From assembly GCA_900473205.1 (NCBI GenBank), contig UCLB01000008.1:57654-121653 (forward strand): a stretch of DNA of 64,000 bases, in the 5' to 3' direction. Below, one piece after another: positions 46,937 through 56,255 of this stretch. This stretch comes from Hyphomicrobiales bacterium. GTDB lineage: Bacteria; Pseudomonadota; Alphaproteobacteria; Rhizobiales; Rhizobiaceae. Positions within the stretch are counted from its first letter, which is position 1. Each line of letters opens with the position of its first letter. The translations under genes were made by a program, and so were the position numbers. The notes below the pieces were generated by a model. The model was not told the DNA's origin. It did not search any database and worked only from the letters and a program-made list of their open reading frames with translations.

Positions 46937-48484
46937 ATGGCTCCTTTTTCTCCAACGATGGCGGCGATCCGCTATGGCTATGGGCTCTCGCCCGGCCAGG
47001 TCCTAAACCGAAACGCAGACGACCTTTTAGTCCAGCTGGCTGATGCGCCGCTGAAAGACGCTTTCTTCCCGATGGGCGGTGCATTTGAGGCGCGGCAGCG
47101 CGCGGATGATTTAGCCGAGGGGCTGATCGCCATTCGACCCGTCAATAATGACGGCGAGCGGGATCGGGATGCCCGTAAAATCTTGCAGCAAAAGGCCGAG
47201 CAGAGCTTTCAGCGCGATAGCATGGCGCGGGTGATGCAGGCGGTGTTTTCTCCCTATGGTTTCCATGAGCGGTTAGCATCATTCTGGACCGACCATTTTT
47301 CCGTCAATGCCCGCAAAGCGTTGCCCATGCGCGCCATCACGCCGTTGTATGAGGTAGAAGCGATCCGCCCGCATCTGGCGGGGCCGTTTCGCGATCTTTT
47401 GCATGCGGCGGTGTTGCACCCAGCCATGCTGATCTATCTGGATCAGAACCGTTCTGCCGGGCCGGAATCCGCTGTTGCGGGAAACCGAAAAGCTGGATTG
47501 AATGAAAACCTCGGGCGCGAGTTGCTGGAGCTGCACACGATGGGTGCGGGCAGTGGTTACACGCAGGACGACGTGCGATCCGCCGCGCTGGTCTTGACCG
47601 GCATGACGGTGGATGACCGCTACGAAATGCTGTTTCGTCCGCGCATGGCCGAGCCTGGCCAGATCAAGGTGCTGGGTGTCTCCTATGGTGGGCGCAAGCG
47701 GACGGCGGATGACTGTCTGTCCATGCTGGACGATCTGGCAACGCGGCCTGAAACCGCCATGCATGTCTGTCGCAAACTGGCGACGCATTTCGTGGCCGAT
47801 GAAGCGCCGCCTGAACTGGTGACGGCCATGGTGAACGAGTGGAAGGCGAGTGGCGGGCATCTGGTGAAAGTCTATGCCGCCATGCTGGACAACCCGCGCG
47901 CATGGGCCGAGCCGGGCCGCAAGATGAAGCTGCCTTTCGACTACGTCGTGTCCGGTCTGCGGGCCTTCGGCATCAACCAGAAGAACTGGCAGGATCGCCT
48001 GTCTCCGGCTGGTGACGACGAGGCTGCCCTACCAACGGCTGCTCCGCAATCCGTCATGAAGGATGGAGATGAGCCTGCCGCCATGAAGCCTGATGGCGGA
48101 GAGATGGTGATGGAAAAGCCAGCACAGGCCATGACGCCAGATGCTGCGCAGATGCAAAAGCCTAAGAACAAGCAGAGCCTTGCACGAACTCTGACGCTCG
48201 CTTCGTTGCGCCGCATGGGCCAGCCGGTCTGGCAACCGCCAAGTCCGGCGGGTTTCGAGGAAGGCGTGGCCTCCTGGCTGTCCCCCAGCCAGATGAGTGA
48301 ACGCATTTTGTGGGCGCGCAAGGCATCCGATTCGCTGGGTGGTGACATGGAGCCGAAACGGCTTCTGGAAGTCGCCATGGCCGATATGGCGCGGGACGAT
48401 ACGATCCGCGTCGTCAGCCAGGCTCCCAACCGTGTAAGCGGCATGACGCTTGCGCTGTCTTCGCCAGAATTCAACAGGAGATAG
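46937..48484 (+). CDS. DUF1800 domain protein
   Basis: 515 residues. AAIRYGYGLSPGQ at the N-terminus, FWTDHFSVNARK, YLDQNRSAG, NENLGRELLELHTMGAGSGYTQDDVRSAALVLTG and HVCRKLATHFVADEAP are the signature blocks of DUF1800. Molecular function is unknown. A Met/Gln/Lys/Pro-rich insert (around residues 370-410) separates the last two conserved blocks. It is 5 bases upstream of a DUF1501 gene, a partnership widespread in bacteria. Confidence 0.92.
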   Translation: MAPFSPTMAAIRYGYGLSPGQVLNRNADDLLVQLADAPLKDAFFPMGGAFEARQRADDLAEGLIAIRPVNNDGERDRDARKILQQKAEQSFQRDSMARVMQAVFSPYGFHERLASFWTDHFSVNARKALPMRAITPLYEVEAIRPHLAGPFRDLLHAAVLHPAMLIYLDQNRSAGPESAVAGNRKAGLNENLGRELLELHTMGAGSGYTQDDVRSAALVLTGMTVDDRYEMLFRPRMAEPGQIKVLGVSYGGRKRTADDCLSMLDDLATRPETAMHVCRKLATHFVADEAPPELVTAMVNEWKASGGHLVKVYAAMLDNPRAWAEPGRKMKLPFDYVVSGLRAFGINQKNWQDRLSPAGDDEAALPTAAPQSVMKDGDEPAAMKPDGGEMVMEKPAQAMTPDAAQMQKPKNKQSLARTLTLASLRRMGQPVWQPPSPAGFEEGVASWLSPSQMSERILWARKASDSLGGDMEPKRLLEVAMADMARDDTIRVVSQAPNRVSGMTLALSSPEFNRR

Positions 48485-48489
48485 GATCG

Positions 48490-49671
48490 ATGGCCTTCTC
48501 TCAGAATATGCTCATCAGCCGCCGGAGTTTTCTGGCCACCGCGTGCTGTGCGGCGGCGGTGCCTGCCTTCTCGCCGGTCAGCTTCGCCGCCATGCCGGGC
48601 GAAAACCGCTTCGTGACCATCGTTCTGCGTGGCGCGATGGATGGGCTGGATCTCGTGCAGCCCTATGGCGACGCCGCCTTTGCGAGCTTCCGCCCTACGC
48701 TGGCGCTGACGCCGGATACGGGACTGATCGATCTCGACGGTCATTTCGGCCTCAACCCCGCCGCCCAGCCATTGATGCCGCTTTGGCAGGCGAAGGAGCT
48801 TGCCTTCGTGCATGCGGTCTCCACGCCCTATCGTGATCAGCGCAGCCATTTCGACGGGCAGGATATGCTGGAAAGCGGTGCTGAACATGTCCACGCCGAA
48901 CGCACCGGCTGGCTGAACCGCGCGCTATCCGCCATTCCGCGTTCGGATGACCGCAAGGCCATCGACATCAACACATCGATGGAGCTGATCCTGTCCGGGC
49001 CGAACGAAGCCGATGTCTGGGCATCGACCTCCAATATGACCATGGCGGCGGATGATGTCGGTTTCTTCAAACGCCTTTACGCCAATGACCCGGATTTCAA
49101 CCGCGTGCTGGCAGAAGCCTTGCGCACGGACATGTCTGCGGAACAGCTGTTTCAGGATGAAAAGCGCGGGCAGGGCATTCGCGATGTTGCCAAGCTCGCT
49201 GGTGGTTTGCTGCGGGAAGATTACCGCATCGCCAGCTTCTCCGTCGATGGCTGGGATACGCATGCGGGCCAGAAGGCGCAGTTTGCCCGCACGGTCAAAG
49301 ACCTGACCATTGCTCTGACAACGCTGAAGGACGCTCTTGGGCCAGATGTATGGAAAAAGACGGTCGTGCTGGCCATGACGGAATTCGGGCGCACGGCGCG
49401 GGAAAACGGCACCGGCGGCACCGACCACGGCACGGGCGGCGTGGCCATTCTTGCCGGTGGCGGCATTGCTGGCGGTAGTGTGTTGGGCAACTGGCCGGGG
49501 TTGGGTGACGGCAAGCTTCTGGATGACAGAGACCTGATGCCGACCGGCGACGTTCGCGAACTCGCCGCCGCCATGCTTTACCGTCAGTTTGACGTCGGTA
49601 GTGAAGCGCTGACCAACGGCGTGTTCCCCGGCCTCAGCTTCGACAGGTCATCAACCTATCTGAAAGTGTGA
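48490..49671 (+). CDS. DUF1501 domain protein, Tat-exported
   Basis: 393 residues. SRRSFLATACCAAAVPAFSP is a twin-arginine signal. The mature protein has FVTIVLRGAMDGLDLVQPYGD, DGQDMLESG, DGWDTHAGQ and TEFGRTARENGTGGTDHGTGG, the alkaline-phosphatase/sulfatase-like metal-site pattern of DUF1501. AGGAGATAGG precedes the ATG. It is translated right after DUF1800, so the two are likely partners; the DUF1501 protein is exported folded, which fits a metal cofactor. Confidence 0.93.
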   Translation: MAFSQNMLISRRSFLATACCAAAVPAFSPVSFAAMPGENRFVTIVLRGAMDGLDLVQPYGDAAFASFRPTLALTPDTGLIDLDGHFGLNPAAQPLMPLWQAKELAFVHAVSTPYRDQRSHFDGQDMLESGAEHVHAERTGWLNRALSAIPRSDDRKAIDINTSMELILSGPNEADVWASTSNMTMAADDVGFFKRLYANDPDFNRVLAEALRTDMSAEQLFQDEKRGQGIRDVAKLAGGLLREDYRIASFSVDGWDTHAGQKAQFARTVKDLTIALTTLKDALGPDVWKKTVVLAMTEFGRTARENGTGGTDHGTGGVAILAGGGIAGGSVLGNWPGLGDGKLLDDRDLMPTGDVRELAAAMLYRQFDVGSEALTNGVFPGLSFDRSSTYLKV

Positions 49672-49689
49672 TCCGGGGTTTGCGACCCA

Positions 49690-50640
49690 TCAACCCGCAG
49701 CGCTGACTTTATGAGCTTCGGTGCGCAGCGCTTCTTCAACGGCAATCTCTGCCATGGCAAGCGCCGCTCCACGGGTCTTGGCGGCGGCAATGAAGCGGCC
49801 GTTGTGGCAGAAGGTTGCGCCTTCGACGCCGGATGCCGCTTCCAGATCGCCATTCGTCAGACCGGCCCATGCTGCGGGCAGGTCTGCGCGTAGCTCGAAA
49901 CCGTCTTCAGCGCGGCGAATACCGGTCAGGCACCAGTCCTTGTCGCGAGGATGGACGACGAAGAGCAGGTGATCGGCACCAGCTTTGACGATTGCCGGGC
50001 GGAAAGGCATGCCAATCGGCAGTTCCAGAACGCGACCTTCGCCCGTCGCCTCAATGGCCTTCAGCACCAGCGTTTCGGCGCGCAGCTTGGCGGCTTTCTT
50101 GCCAATGCTGGCTTCTACGAAGCTGCGAGCAATTGCGAGTGCGGCGTGGAATGCGCGGTCATCGGCTTCCGGGTCTTTATTATCGAAGGCAGGCTTTAAT
50201 GTTTCCAGCAGGGCTGGCAAAGTCAGGCCCGCAAGCTGTCCCGCCGTGGAAGGGCTCAGTGCGCCATTGTCCGTGAGGTCAATGGGCAGCACGAAGCTGC
50301 TGTCGAAGGACGTATGAATCGCGTCGATATCGGATTGCGGAACGCCATAATCGGCAAGATAGGCGTGCCCGTAATGCTTCCAAACCAGACCGAAAGAGCT
50401 GTATGGCTGGCCGTCTTCACGCAGCGGCGCACCGCGCTGGTGGTGGTCGAAAATGCGCGCGTCCGCGTCATAGGCGCCGCCGACATCGTAAATGATGCGG
50501 TCGGAGCTTGATGTGATCCACTCGGGCGCACGGCTGCGAACGATTTTCGCTTGCGGGAAAAGGCGGGTGAGGATGACGCTGGACAGCAGTTCATCGGCAT
50601 GAAAGCCACCGGAATGGGTGACGAGGAAATCCGCTGTCAT
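49690..50640 (-). CDS. MYG1 family (UPF0160) DHH-type hydrolase
   Basis: 316 residues. HSGGFHADELLSSVILTRLFP and YDVGGAYDADARIFDHHQRG give the His/Asp metal ligands of the DHH-like MYG1 family; PYSSFGLVWKHYG and the C-terminal domain agree. Eukaryotic MYG1 is a 3'-5' RNA exonuclease; bacterial roles are unknown. It is convergent with the DUF1501 gene and separate from the GreA-type gene upstream. Confidence 0.92.
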   Translation of the reverse strand: MTADFLVTHSGGFHADELLSSVILTRLFPQAKIVRSRAPEWITSSSDRIIYDVGGAYDADARIFDHHQRGAPLREDGQPYSSFGLVWKHYGHAYLADYGVPQSDIDAIHTSFDSSFVLPIDLTDNGALSPSTAGQLAGLTLPALLETLKPAFDNKDPEADDRAFHAALAIARSFVEASIGKKAAKLRAETLVLKAIEATGEGRVLELPIGMPFRPAIVKAGADHLLFVVHPRDKDWCLTGIRRAEDGFELRADLPAAWAGLTNGDLEAASGVEGATFCHNGRFIAAAKTRGAALAMAEIAVEEALRTEAHKVSAAG

Positions 50641-50718
50641 GGAAGGACGGCCTTATTGTTCGTGGAGAGCGCTATTGACGACCAGATATCGTTTGTCAGC
50701 CATCCCCGCAAGCGGCCA

Positions 50719-51201
50719 TCAGGCTATTGCGCTGATTTCCAGCTCTTCATCGCCCAGGTTTACAAGGTCTCCGACCGCTTTTCCCAGAAGGGCGCGGGCT
50801 ACCGGAGATACATAGGAAATCGTGCCCGCTTTCGGATCGGCCTCGTCTTCGCCAACGATGCGATAGGTCTGCACGCGACCGTCCTCGCGGCTGAAAGTTA
50901 CCTTGCTGCCGAAAGCCGCGACCTCATGGCTCTCAGGTGCAGGCACCAGCTGTGCCGTGTGCAAGCGTTCGGAGAAATAGCGCAGATCACGCATGTGCGG
51001 CGCGGCCTGCCTTCGGCGCTCGTTAATGTCCTCGATGGCATTCGCCTCATCGAAAGCGGCGCGGGCTTCGCTGACCTGACGTTCAAGCGCTTTCAACCCC
51101 GCCTCGGTGACAAGGTTGGGATGGGGCGAGACGGGGCGATCCGGCAGTTGTGTTTCTGCTGCGGTTTCGGCACTCTCTTCTTTTACGAAAGCTACACTCA
51201 C
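50719..51201 (-). CDS. GreA/GreB-family transcription elongation factor-like protein
   Basis: 160 residues. VTEAGLKALERQVSEARAAF starts the N-terminal coiled coil. RYFSERLHTAQLV and the C-terminal FKBP-like domain with GTISYVSPVARALLGKAVGDLV match GreA/GreB. The usual acidic tip of the coiled coil (two acidic residues that coordinate the second Mg) falls in the segment EANAIEDINERRRQ. The main greA of the chromosome is probably elsewhere, so this looks like a paralogue; function as a cleavage factor is not certain. Confidence 0.88.
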   Translation of the reverse strand: MSVAFVKEESAETAAETQLPDRPVSPHPNLVTEAGLKALERQVSEARAAFDEANAIEDINERRRQAAPHMRDLRYFSERLHTAQLVPAPESHEVAAFGSKVTFSREDGRVQTYRIVGEDEADPKAGTISYVSPVARALLGKAVGDLVNLGDEELEISAIA

Positions 51202-51266
51202 TGTCGAATTCCTTTATCCTGTTCTCCTCATATGGAGAGTGCGAACAGGAAAGGCAACGGGGAGGC

Positions 51267-52475
51267 TTATTCGTGCCGCAGCGCCTCGATAGGGCTGAGA
51301 CTTGCGGCGCGTCTGGCCGGGAAGTAGCCGAAGATCACGCCGATGGCTGCAGAGAAGGCAAAGGCGAGCGCGATGATCGATGGGCTGGTGACGAAGGGAA
51401 CGCCAAGGAAACTGACGACGCTATAGGCAAGCCCAAGCCCGGTCAGGATACCGGCAATGCCTCCGAAAGCGGACAACATCACCGCTTCCACCAGAAACTG
51501 GGTCAGCACCTGCTTTTCCAGCGCGCCAATGGCAAGGCGAATGCCGATTTCGCGCGTGCGCTCCGTTACCGACACCAACATGATGTTCATGATACCGATG
51601 CCGCCGACCAGCAGGCTGACGGCAGCGACTGCGCCGAGAAGACCGGTCAGCAAGGTCGTCGTGCCGGTCATGGCGGAGGCGATCTGTGCCATATCGTTGA
51701 CGGTAAAATCATCGTCACGGCCAATGGCGATGCGACGGCGCTCGCGTAGCAGGTTCTCGATATCGGATTGGACTTTGGAGGTTGAAACGCCATCCTGTGC
51801 GGAGACCATGATACTGGAAATGGTCGTGGTGCCGCCAATGCGCCGCTGATGGATTTTCAGCGGCATGATGATCGTGTCATCCTGATCATCCCCCAGACCC
51901 GACTGACCTTTGCGCGCCAGGACGCCGATGACCGGACAGGATATGTTGCTGACACGGATGGTTTGACCGACAGGATTTGCGGCGCCAAACAGCTCTTGGC
52001 GCACGGTTTCGCCGATGATGCAGCCGATCTGGCCCCCACGATCTTCCGCGGGCAGAAATTCCCGGCCAAGCGCCAGCGTCCAGTCCTGCACGGTCAGGTA
52101 ATCATTGGTGCTGCCGACGACGCTGGTGGAGTGATTCTTACCGCCATAGATGACGGTTGCCGCCGAACTTCTGTTGAGCGGAGCGACTGCGCGAATGCCA
52201 CTGAGCTGATCGCGCATGGCCTGAATGTCGTGATCGTTGAAGCGTTTGGCCTCGGTGCTGGCACGACCGGGCCCGAACTGGCCGGGCCGCACGAACAGCA
52301 TGTTGGTGCCAAGGCGCGATAGCTCGGATTTCACCTGCGCCGTCGTGCCATTGCCAATCGTCACCATGGCAATAACGGCGGCAACGCCGATAACGACGCC
52401 AAGGACCGTCAAGAAAGAACGCAAGATGTTGCGGCTGATGGCGCGCAGAGCAAGGCGTGCGGTTTCAAGAAACAT
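51267..52475 (-). CDS. ABC exporter permease, MacB/FtsX-type
   Basis: 402 residues from the ATG at 52475. TM1 near residues 20-42 ([18 protein letters not shown]), a large periplasmic MacB-PCD domain, then three helices from about residue 280 ([31 protein letters not shown] and [17 protein letters not shown]). This is the FtsX-fold permease of a MacAB-type exporter. The ATPase is a separate gene upstream overlapping by 11 bp, not fused as in E. coli MacB. Third gene of the adaptor-ATPase-permease set. Confidence 0.93.
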   Translation of the reverse strand: MFLETARLALRAISRNILRSFLTVLGVVIGVAAVIAMVTIGNGTTAQVKSELSRLGTNMLFVRPGQFGPGRASTEAKRFNDHDIQAMRDQLSGIRAVAPLNRSSAATVIYGGKNHSTSVVGSTNDYLTVQDWTLALGREFLPAEDRGGQIGCIIGETVRQELFGAANPVGQTIRVSNISCPVIGVLARKGQSGLGDDQDDTIIMPLKIHQRRIGGTTTISSIMVSAQDGVSTSKVQSDIENLLRERRRIAIGRDDDFTVNDMAQIASAMTGTTTLLTGLLGAVAAVSLLVGGIGIMNIMLVSVTERTREIGIRLAIGALEKQVLTQFLVEAVMLSAFGGIAGILTGLGLAYSVVSFLGVPFVTSPSIIALAFAFSAAIGVIFGYFPARRAASLSPIEALRHE

Positions 52476-53184
52476 CGGCAGCCTCCAGCTTTTCCTCGGC
52501 GCTATCGGATGCCAGATGACCATCGACGAAGCGCAGCAGGCGGTTGGCATAGGCCGCAATGTCTTCTTCATGCGTCACCATGACGACGGTGATGCCCTTG
52601 TCACGGTTGAGCGAGGTGATCAGCTCCATGATTTCGGTGCTGGTTTTCGTATCGAGATTGCCCGTCGGCTCATCCGCCAGAAGCAAAGCGGGGCGGGTGA
52701 CGATGGCGCGGGCAATGGCCACGCGCTGCTGCTGACCGCCGGAAAGCTCCTGCGTGGTGTGATGCTCACGCCCGGCAAGACCCACCTGAGCCAGCGCTTC
52801 CATGGCCTGCGGACGGCGCTCTGCCGCCTTCATGCCGCGATAGATCAGTGGCAGTTCCACATTTTCCACGGCGGAGGTGCGGGGCAGAAGGTTGAAGCCC
52901 TGAAACACGAAGCCCAGCATATGGCGGCGCAGAAGCGTCAATTGTTCATTGTCGAAGCCGCTGGTGGGCACGCCCTGAAACAGATATTCGCCGGCGCTCG
53001 GCGTATCCAGGCAGCCGATAATGTTCATCGAGGTCGACTTGCCGGAACCGGATGGCCCCATGATGGCAACGAATTCATGTTCGTTGATGGAGAGGCTCAC
53101 ACCATCCAGCGCACGAATGGTCGCTTCGCCAACGCCATATTGTTTGACGACCTTGCGAAACTCGATGAGGGGTTTGGCTGTCAT
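52465..53184 (-). CDS. ABC exporter ATPase, MacB/LolD-type
   Basis: 239 residues from ATG 53184, which has GGGAG six bases upstream (GTG at 53202 would overlap the adaptor stop). Walker [11 protein letters not shown]-loop FQGFNLLP, signature [15 protein letters not shown], Walker [13 protein letters not shown] and the H-loop VMVTHE are all intact. It powers the MacB-like permease encoded next. Confidence 0.96.
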   Translation of the reverse strand: MTAKPLIEFRKVVKQYGVGEATIRALDGVSLSINEHEFVAIMGPSGSGKSTSMNIIGCLDTPSAGEYLFQGVPTSGFDNEQLTLLRRHMLGFVFQGFNLLPRTSAVENVELPLIYRGMKAAERRPQAMEALAQVGLAGREHHTTQELSGGQQQRVAIARAIVTRPALLLADEPTGNLDTKTSTEIMELITSLNRDKGITVVMVTHEEDIAAYANRLLRFVDGHLASDSAEEKLEAADVS

Positions 53185-53198
53185 CCGCGTCTCCCGCC

Positions 53199-54494
53199 TC
53201 ACGTACTGCGCTGTGCGGCGTCGGTAATGACCTGATCGTCAGGGGCGATCTCTCCCGACTTGATGGCGGTAAACTGGCCATCGGTCGATCCTGTCTCGAC
53301 CTGCACGGAAACGGGATTGTTGTTGCGCAACACCCAGACGCTGCGCTTGGCGGATGCCGCCTGTTCACCGCCGCCGCGCTGGCGATTCATGCGGGGAGGC
53401 CGGAACAGGCCCATCAACCCGCCGCCACGGGATGCCGATTCGCGCGGAGGCGTGTAGCGAAGCGCGGCATTGGGAATGAGAATCGCGTCTTTCACCTGCT
53501 CGACAACAATATTGGCCGTTGCCGTCATGCCCGGGCGCAGCAGCAGTTCGGCATTATCCACCGTCAATATGCCCTTGTATGTCACGACGTTGGAAACGGT
53601 TTCCGAAGCAAAGCGTACCGTCTCGATGGCTGCGGGAAAGCTCCGTTCGGGATAGGCATCCACGTTGAATCTCGCGGTCTGGCCGTTCTCGACCTTGCCG
53701 ACATCGGCCTCATCGATGGCCACCTGAAGCTCCATATGGCGCAGGTCGCCGGCAATAGTGAACAGAACCGGCGCATTGAGGGAGGAAGCAACCGTCGCAC
53801 CCGGATCGACATCGCGTGTCAGCACCACGCCATCGATGGGCGAAACGATCTTGGCCTTGCCGAGATTGAGTTCCGCCAACCGCAAATCCGCTTCCGATGA
53901 CAGCACGGAAGCGCCATTGACCTCCAGCGTCGCTGCCACCGCATCGTAATTAAACTGTGCGGCATCGAGATCCTGCTGGCTGGAGACGCGATTCTGCACC
54001 AGGGATTTCAGGCGGTCTAAAGATGTCTTGGCAGAGCCGAGGTCGGCTCTTGCCTTTACGACGCTGGCTTTTGCCGAAGCGAGCTTGGCGCGTGCGCTCT
54101 GCACATCGGCTTCCAGCTTGTTGGTATCCAGCTCCGCCAGAACGTCTCCGGCCTTGACCGGGCTGTTATAGGTGACGTTGACCTTGCGCACGGTGCCGGA
54201 AAGCTCGCTCGAAATATCCACCTGATCCGTTGGCTGAACGGAGCCGGTGGAGGTGACGATGACCGAGAGATCACCTTTCTTCACCGCCTGAGTCGTATAG
54301 GTGTAGGCAACCTGCGACCCGCCATAGACATAATAATAGCCGCCCAAGCCCGCCAGCACCAAAAAGCCGACCATCAGATAGGTGGACCGTTTAGATTTCT
54401 TTTTGCCGCTCTTGGCCGAGACCAGAATGTCCCGCAGGTCGGGCGGTGGTGATGGCTGAGATGGTGTCTGGTTGCTATCGTCGGCGGACTTCAT
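53199..54494 (-). CDS. Periplasmic adaptor protein, MacA-like
   Basis: 431 residues: a cytoplasmic Ser/Pro-rich N-terminus, one anchor helix (STYLMVGFLVLAGLGGYYYVYGG) and a membrane-fusion domain. The barrel-sandwich halves (SVIVTSTGSVQPTDQVDISSELSGTVRKVNV and LGKAKIVSPIDGVVLTRDVDPG) flank a helical hairpin of about 90 residues. An unusual Arg/Gly-rich linker (RESASRGGGLMGLFRPPRMNRQRGGG) lies in the C-terminal domain. It is the first gene of the exporter set and would bridge the ABC complex to an outer membrane channel encoded elsewhere. Confidence 0.93.
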   Translation of the reverse strand: MKSADDSNQTPSQPSPPPDLRDILVSAKSGKKKSKRSTYLMVGFLVLAGLGGYYYVYGGSQVAYTYTTQAVKKGDLSVIVTSTGSVQPTDQVDISSELSGTVRKVNVTYNSPVKAGDVLAELDTNKLEADVQSARAKLASAKASVVKARADLGSAKTSLDRLKSLVQNRVSSQQDLDAAQFNYDAVAATLEVNGASVLSSEADLRLAELNLGKAKIVSPIDGVVLTRDVDPGATVASSLNAPVLFTIAGDLRHMELQVAIDEADVGKVENGQTARFNVDAYPERSFPAAIETVRFASETVSNVVTYKGILTVDNAELLLRPGMTATANIVVEQVKDAILIPNAALRYTPPRESASRGGGLMGLFRPPRMNRQRGGGEQAASAKRSVWVLRNNNPVSVQVETGSTDGQFTAIKSGEIAPDDQVITDAAQRST

Positions 54495-54766
54495 TGTTTC
54501 TACCCATCAAGACAATGCTGCGGCCAATTTTGCAAAAGCATAATGCATGCAAGCCATTAGCCCGTTTGTCGTTAACCTCGTCTGTTCCGTCCGGCTTCGC
54601 ATAGCTTTAAGGCAGGGTGAAGTGAAAACTTGGTAATATTGTCTTGAGGTTGCGTTTCAGGGACATTTCGACCCGCAAAGCGCTCCTCCACAAAAAAACA
54701 AAAGAAAGATGATTTTACCTGTTGCGGGGCAGGGGCGAACCGTGTATCTCCCCACCATCGAAAAGG

Positions 54767-54843
<77 letters not shown>

Positions 54844-54946
54844 TTCGATGAGAAGTCAGTTTTTACAACGACTTCCAAAAATTCCCTAAAGTGTCAGTTC
54901 AACATAGATCGCCAGCTTCTTGCTGCGATGCCAGAGGCATCGTGTT

Positions 54947-55093
54947 TCAGCCGAGATACTGAAAGTAAGCCCAGGCAGCCACGAAGAACGCGATGACGCC
55001 AGCAATGATGGCGAGTTTGCGCAGTTGCGGGTTGGGTTTGCGCGGCTGCTTCGGTGGCTCGGGCTTGCGGAACTTGATGACATTTTCATTCAT
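54947..55093 (-). CDS. Small single-pass membrane protein, 48 residues
   Basis: Starts MNENVIKFRKPEPPKQPRKP, then a Pro/Arg-rich cytoplasmic segment and one helix (LAIIAGVIAFFVAAWAYF), ending QYLG. AAGGAC lies eight bases before the ATG. No family recognised with certainty. The composition, good Shine-Dalgarno and position between tRNA-Pro and NDUFS4 support a real gene. Confidence 0.72.
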   Translation of the reverse strand: MNENVIKFRKPEPPKQPRKPNPQLRKLAIIAGVIAFFVAAWAYFQYLG

Positions 55094-55335
55094 ATCGTGC
55101 GTCCTTTGAATTGCGGGCCGATAAAATATGCTTCGCCCTTTACACGCAAGATGTGCCTTGGCCTTTTCGACATCTAAGCCATTTATGGTTTCCGCAATAT
55201 GCGCGCTTTCAGCGACTTGACTTCAGGGTTGAGTCGGTCCAATTGAGTTTTGCTATCGCGTTGTAATAAATCTATGATGCGTGATGGGTAGAAAAAGCGG
55301 AAGGCCGCTTGATCGCAAGACCGGAGCAGTTTGAG

Positions 55336-55641
55336 ATGTCTGCAAAAATTTATCGTCCAGCCAAGACCGCCATGCAATCCGGCAAGGCAAAGACCAATCT
55401 TTGGGTGCTGGAATTCGATGCCGAAGTGCCGCGCAAGATCGATCCGATCATGGGCTACACGTCTTCGTCGGATATGAAGCAGCAGGTCAAGCTGACTTTT
55501 GAAACGCAGGAGCAGGCCGAGGCCTATGCCCAGCGCAAAGGCATCGAGTACCGCGTAATCCCGCCACAGGAAGCGACGCGCAAGGTTGTGTCCTACACGG
55601 ACAATTTCAAATATACCCGCACGCAGCCCTGGACGCACTAA
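55336..55641 (+). CDS. ETC complex I subunit, NDUFS4-like
   Basis: 101 residues from ATG 55336 (MSAKIYRPAKTAMQSGKA). WVLEFDAEVPRKIDPIMGYTSSSDMKQQVKLTFETQEQAEAYA and RKVVSYTDNFKY are the conserved parts of the NDUFS4 (18 kDa) accessory subunit. It sits at the N-module/Q-module interface of complex I in mitochondria and alphaproteobacteria. It is far from any nuo operon, as usual. tRNA-Arg follows after 11 bases and may share its transcript. Confidence 0.95.
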   Translation: MSAKIYRPAKTAMQSGKAKTNLWVLEFDAEVPRKIDPIMGYTSSSDMKQQVKLTFETQEQAEAYAQRKGIEYRVIPPQEATRKVVSYTDNFKYTRTQPWTH

Positions 55642-55652
55642 TTTCAGATTAA

Positions 55653-55729
55653 GGCCCCTTAGCTCAACTGGATAGAGCAACTGCCTTCTAAGCAGTAGGT
55701 CGCAGGTTCGAGTCCTGCAGGGGTCGCCA
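55653..55729 (+). tRNA. tRNA-Arg (anticodon TCT)
   Basis: 77 bases with encoded CCA. Acceptor GGCCCCT/AGGGGTC (one G-U), D-arm GCTCAACTGGATAGAGC, anticodon stem CTGCC..GCAG with TCT, T-arm GCAGGTTCGAGTCCTGC. TCT reads arginine AGA. Confidence 0.97.
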
Positions 55730-55737
55730 CCAACAAA

Positions 55738-55771
55738 AACGCCCGCAGAAAATTTCTGCGGGCGTTTTTTG
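55738..55771. terminator. Terminator after tRNA-Arg
   Basis: AACGCCCGCAGAA, short AT loop, TTCTGCGGGCGTTTTTT. Thirteen-pair stem with T tract nine bases after the tRNA; the AAAAAC on the left allows action in the minus direction also, for the DUF982 gene. Confidence 0.92.
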
Positions 55772-55796
55772 TTGTTTGTATAAGTCTTTCACAGCC

Positions 55797-56066
55797 TCAA
55801 TGTACGTTCAGCACATGTGCGTGGTTGCTGGCGATCAGGAATGATTCGCGGGCTGTTTCCAGGTCGCATTTGCCCGCGATGGCCTCCAGACATTTTTGAC
55901 GCGCTTCTTCGTATTCCGGTCCGTGGTCGTTGGGCCAGCGATACATCAGCATATCGAGAGCTATCAGCGGACTGTAGATTTCTAGTGCTGCGCACAGCGG
56001 CAAATGGATCGCGACCGGCTTGATCCATTGGGCGTGGTGGCAGGGTTCTGTACGGTGAATAAGCAT
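55797..56066 (-). CDS. DUF982 domain protein
   Basis: 89 residues from ATG 56066, which has AAGGAGG seven bases upstream. WIKPVAIHLPLCAALEIYSPLIALDML, RWPNDHGPEYEEARQKCLEAI and ARESFLIASNHAHV match DUF982, a small rhizobial family of unknown function present in many copies in root-associated species. Divergent from the BON gene. A GGAAC-N16-GGTT sequence upstream on its strand is an imperfect EcfG-like match. Confidence 0.88.
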   Translation of the reverse strand: MLIHRTEPCHHAQWIKPVAIHLPLCAALEIYSPLIALDMLMYRWPNDHGPEYEEARQKCLEAIAGKCDLETARESFLIASNHAHVLNVH

Positions 56067-56166
56067 TGGGATCCTCCTTCCCATCCTCCAGCGCGCAAAC
56101 CAAAAATTCACGCATTGGTTCCTGATCACGAAAAAAGTGAACACATTAGGGGTTTCTTTTTTTCAA

Positions 56167-56207
56167 GATGAATGGAAGATGAACAAATAAATGAACCGAA
56201 GATGAAC
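56167..56207 (+). repeat. Helically phased ATGAAC direct repeats upstream of the BON gene
   Basis: GATGAAT (56167), GATGAAC (56178), AATGAAC (56190) and GATGAAC (56201): four copies spaced 11, 12 and 11 bp. They lie 49 bp upstream of the BON start, in the divergent DUF982/BON promoter region. The spacing of about one DNA turn per copy suits a dimerising regulator of OmpR/PhoB type; the regulator is not identified. Confidence 0.55.
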
Positions 56208-56255
56208 GAAAACACCACTCAGGCGTTATACGCTCATGATGAAGGAGGCCCGATC

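Noticed and set aside
56172..56255. Longer start for the BON-like protein
   Set aside because: GAAGGAGG just before the ATG at 56256 is far better than anything before 56172, and the upstream stretch is the repeat array.
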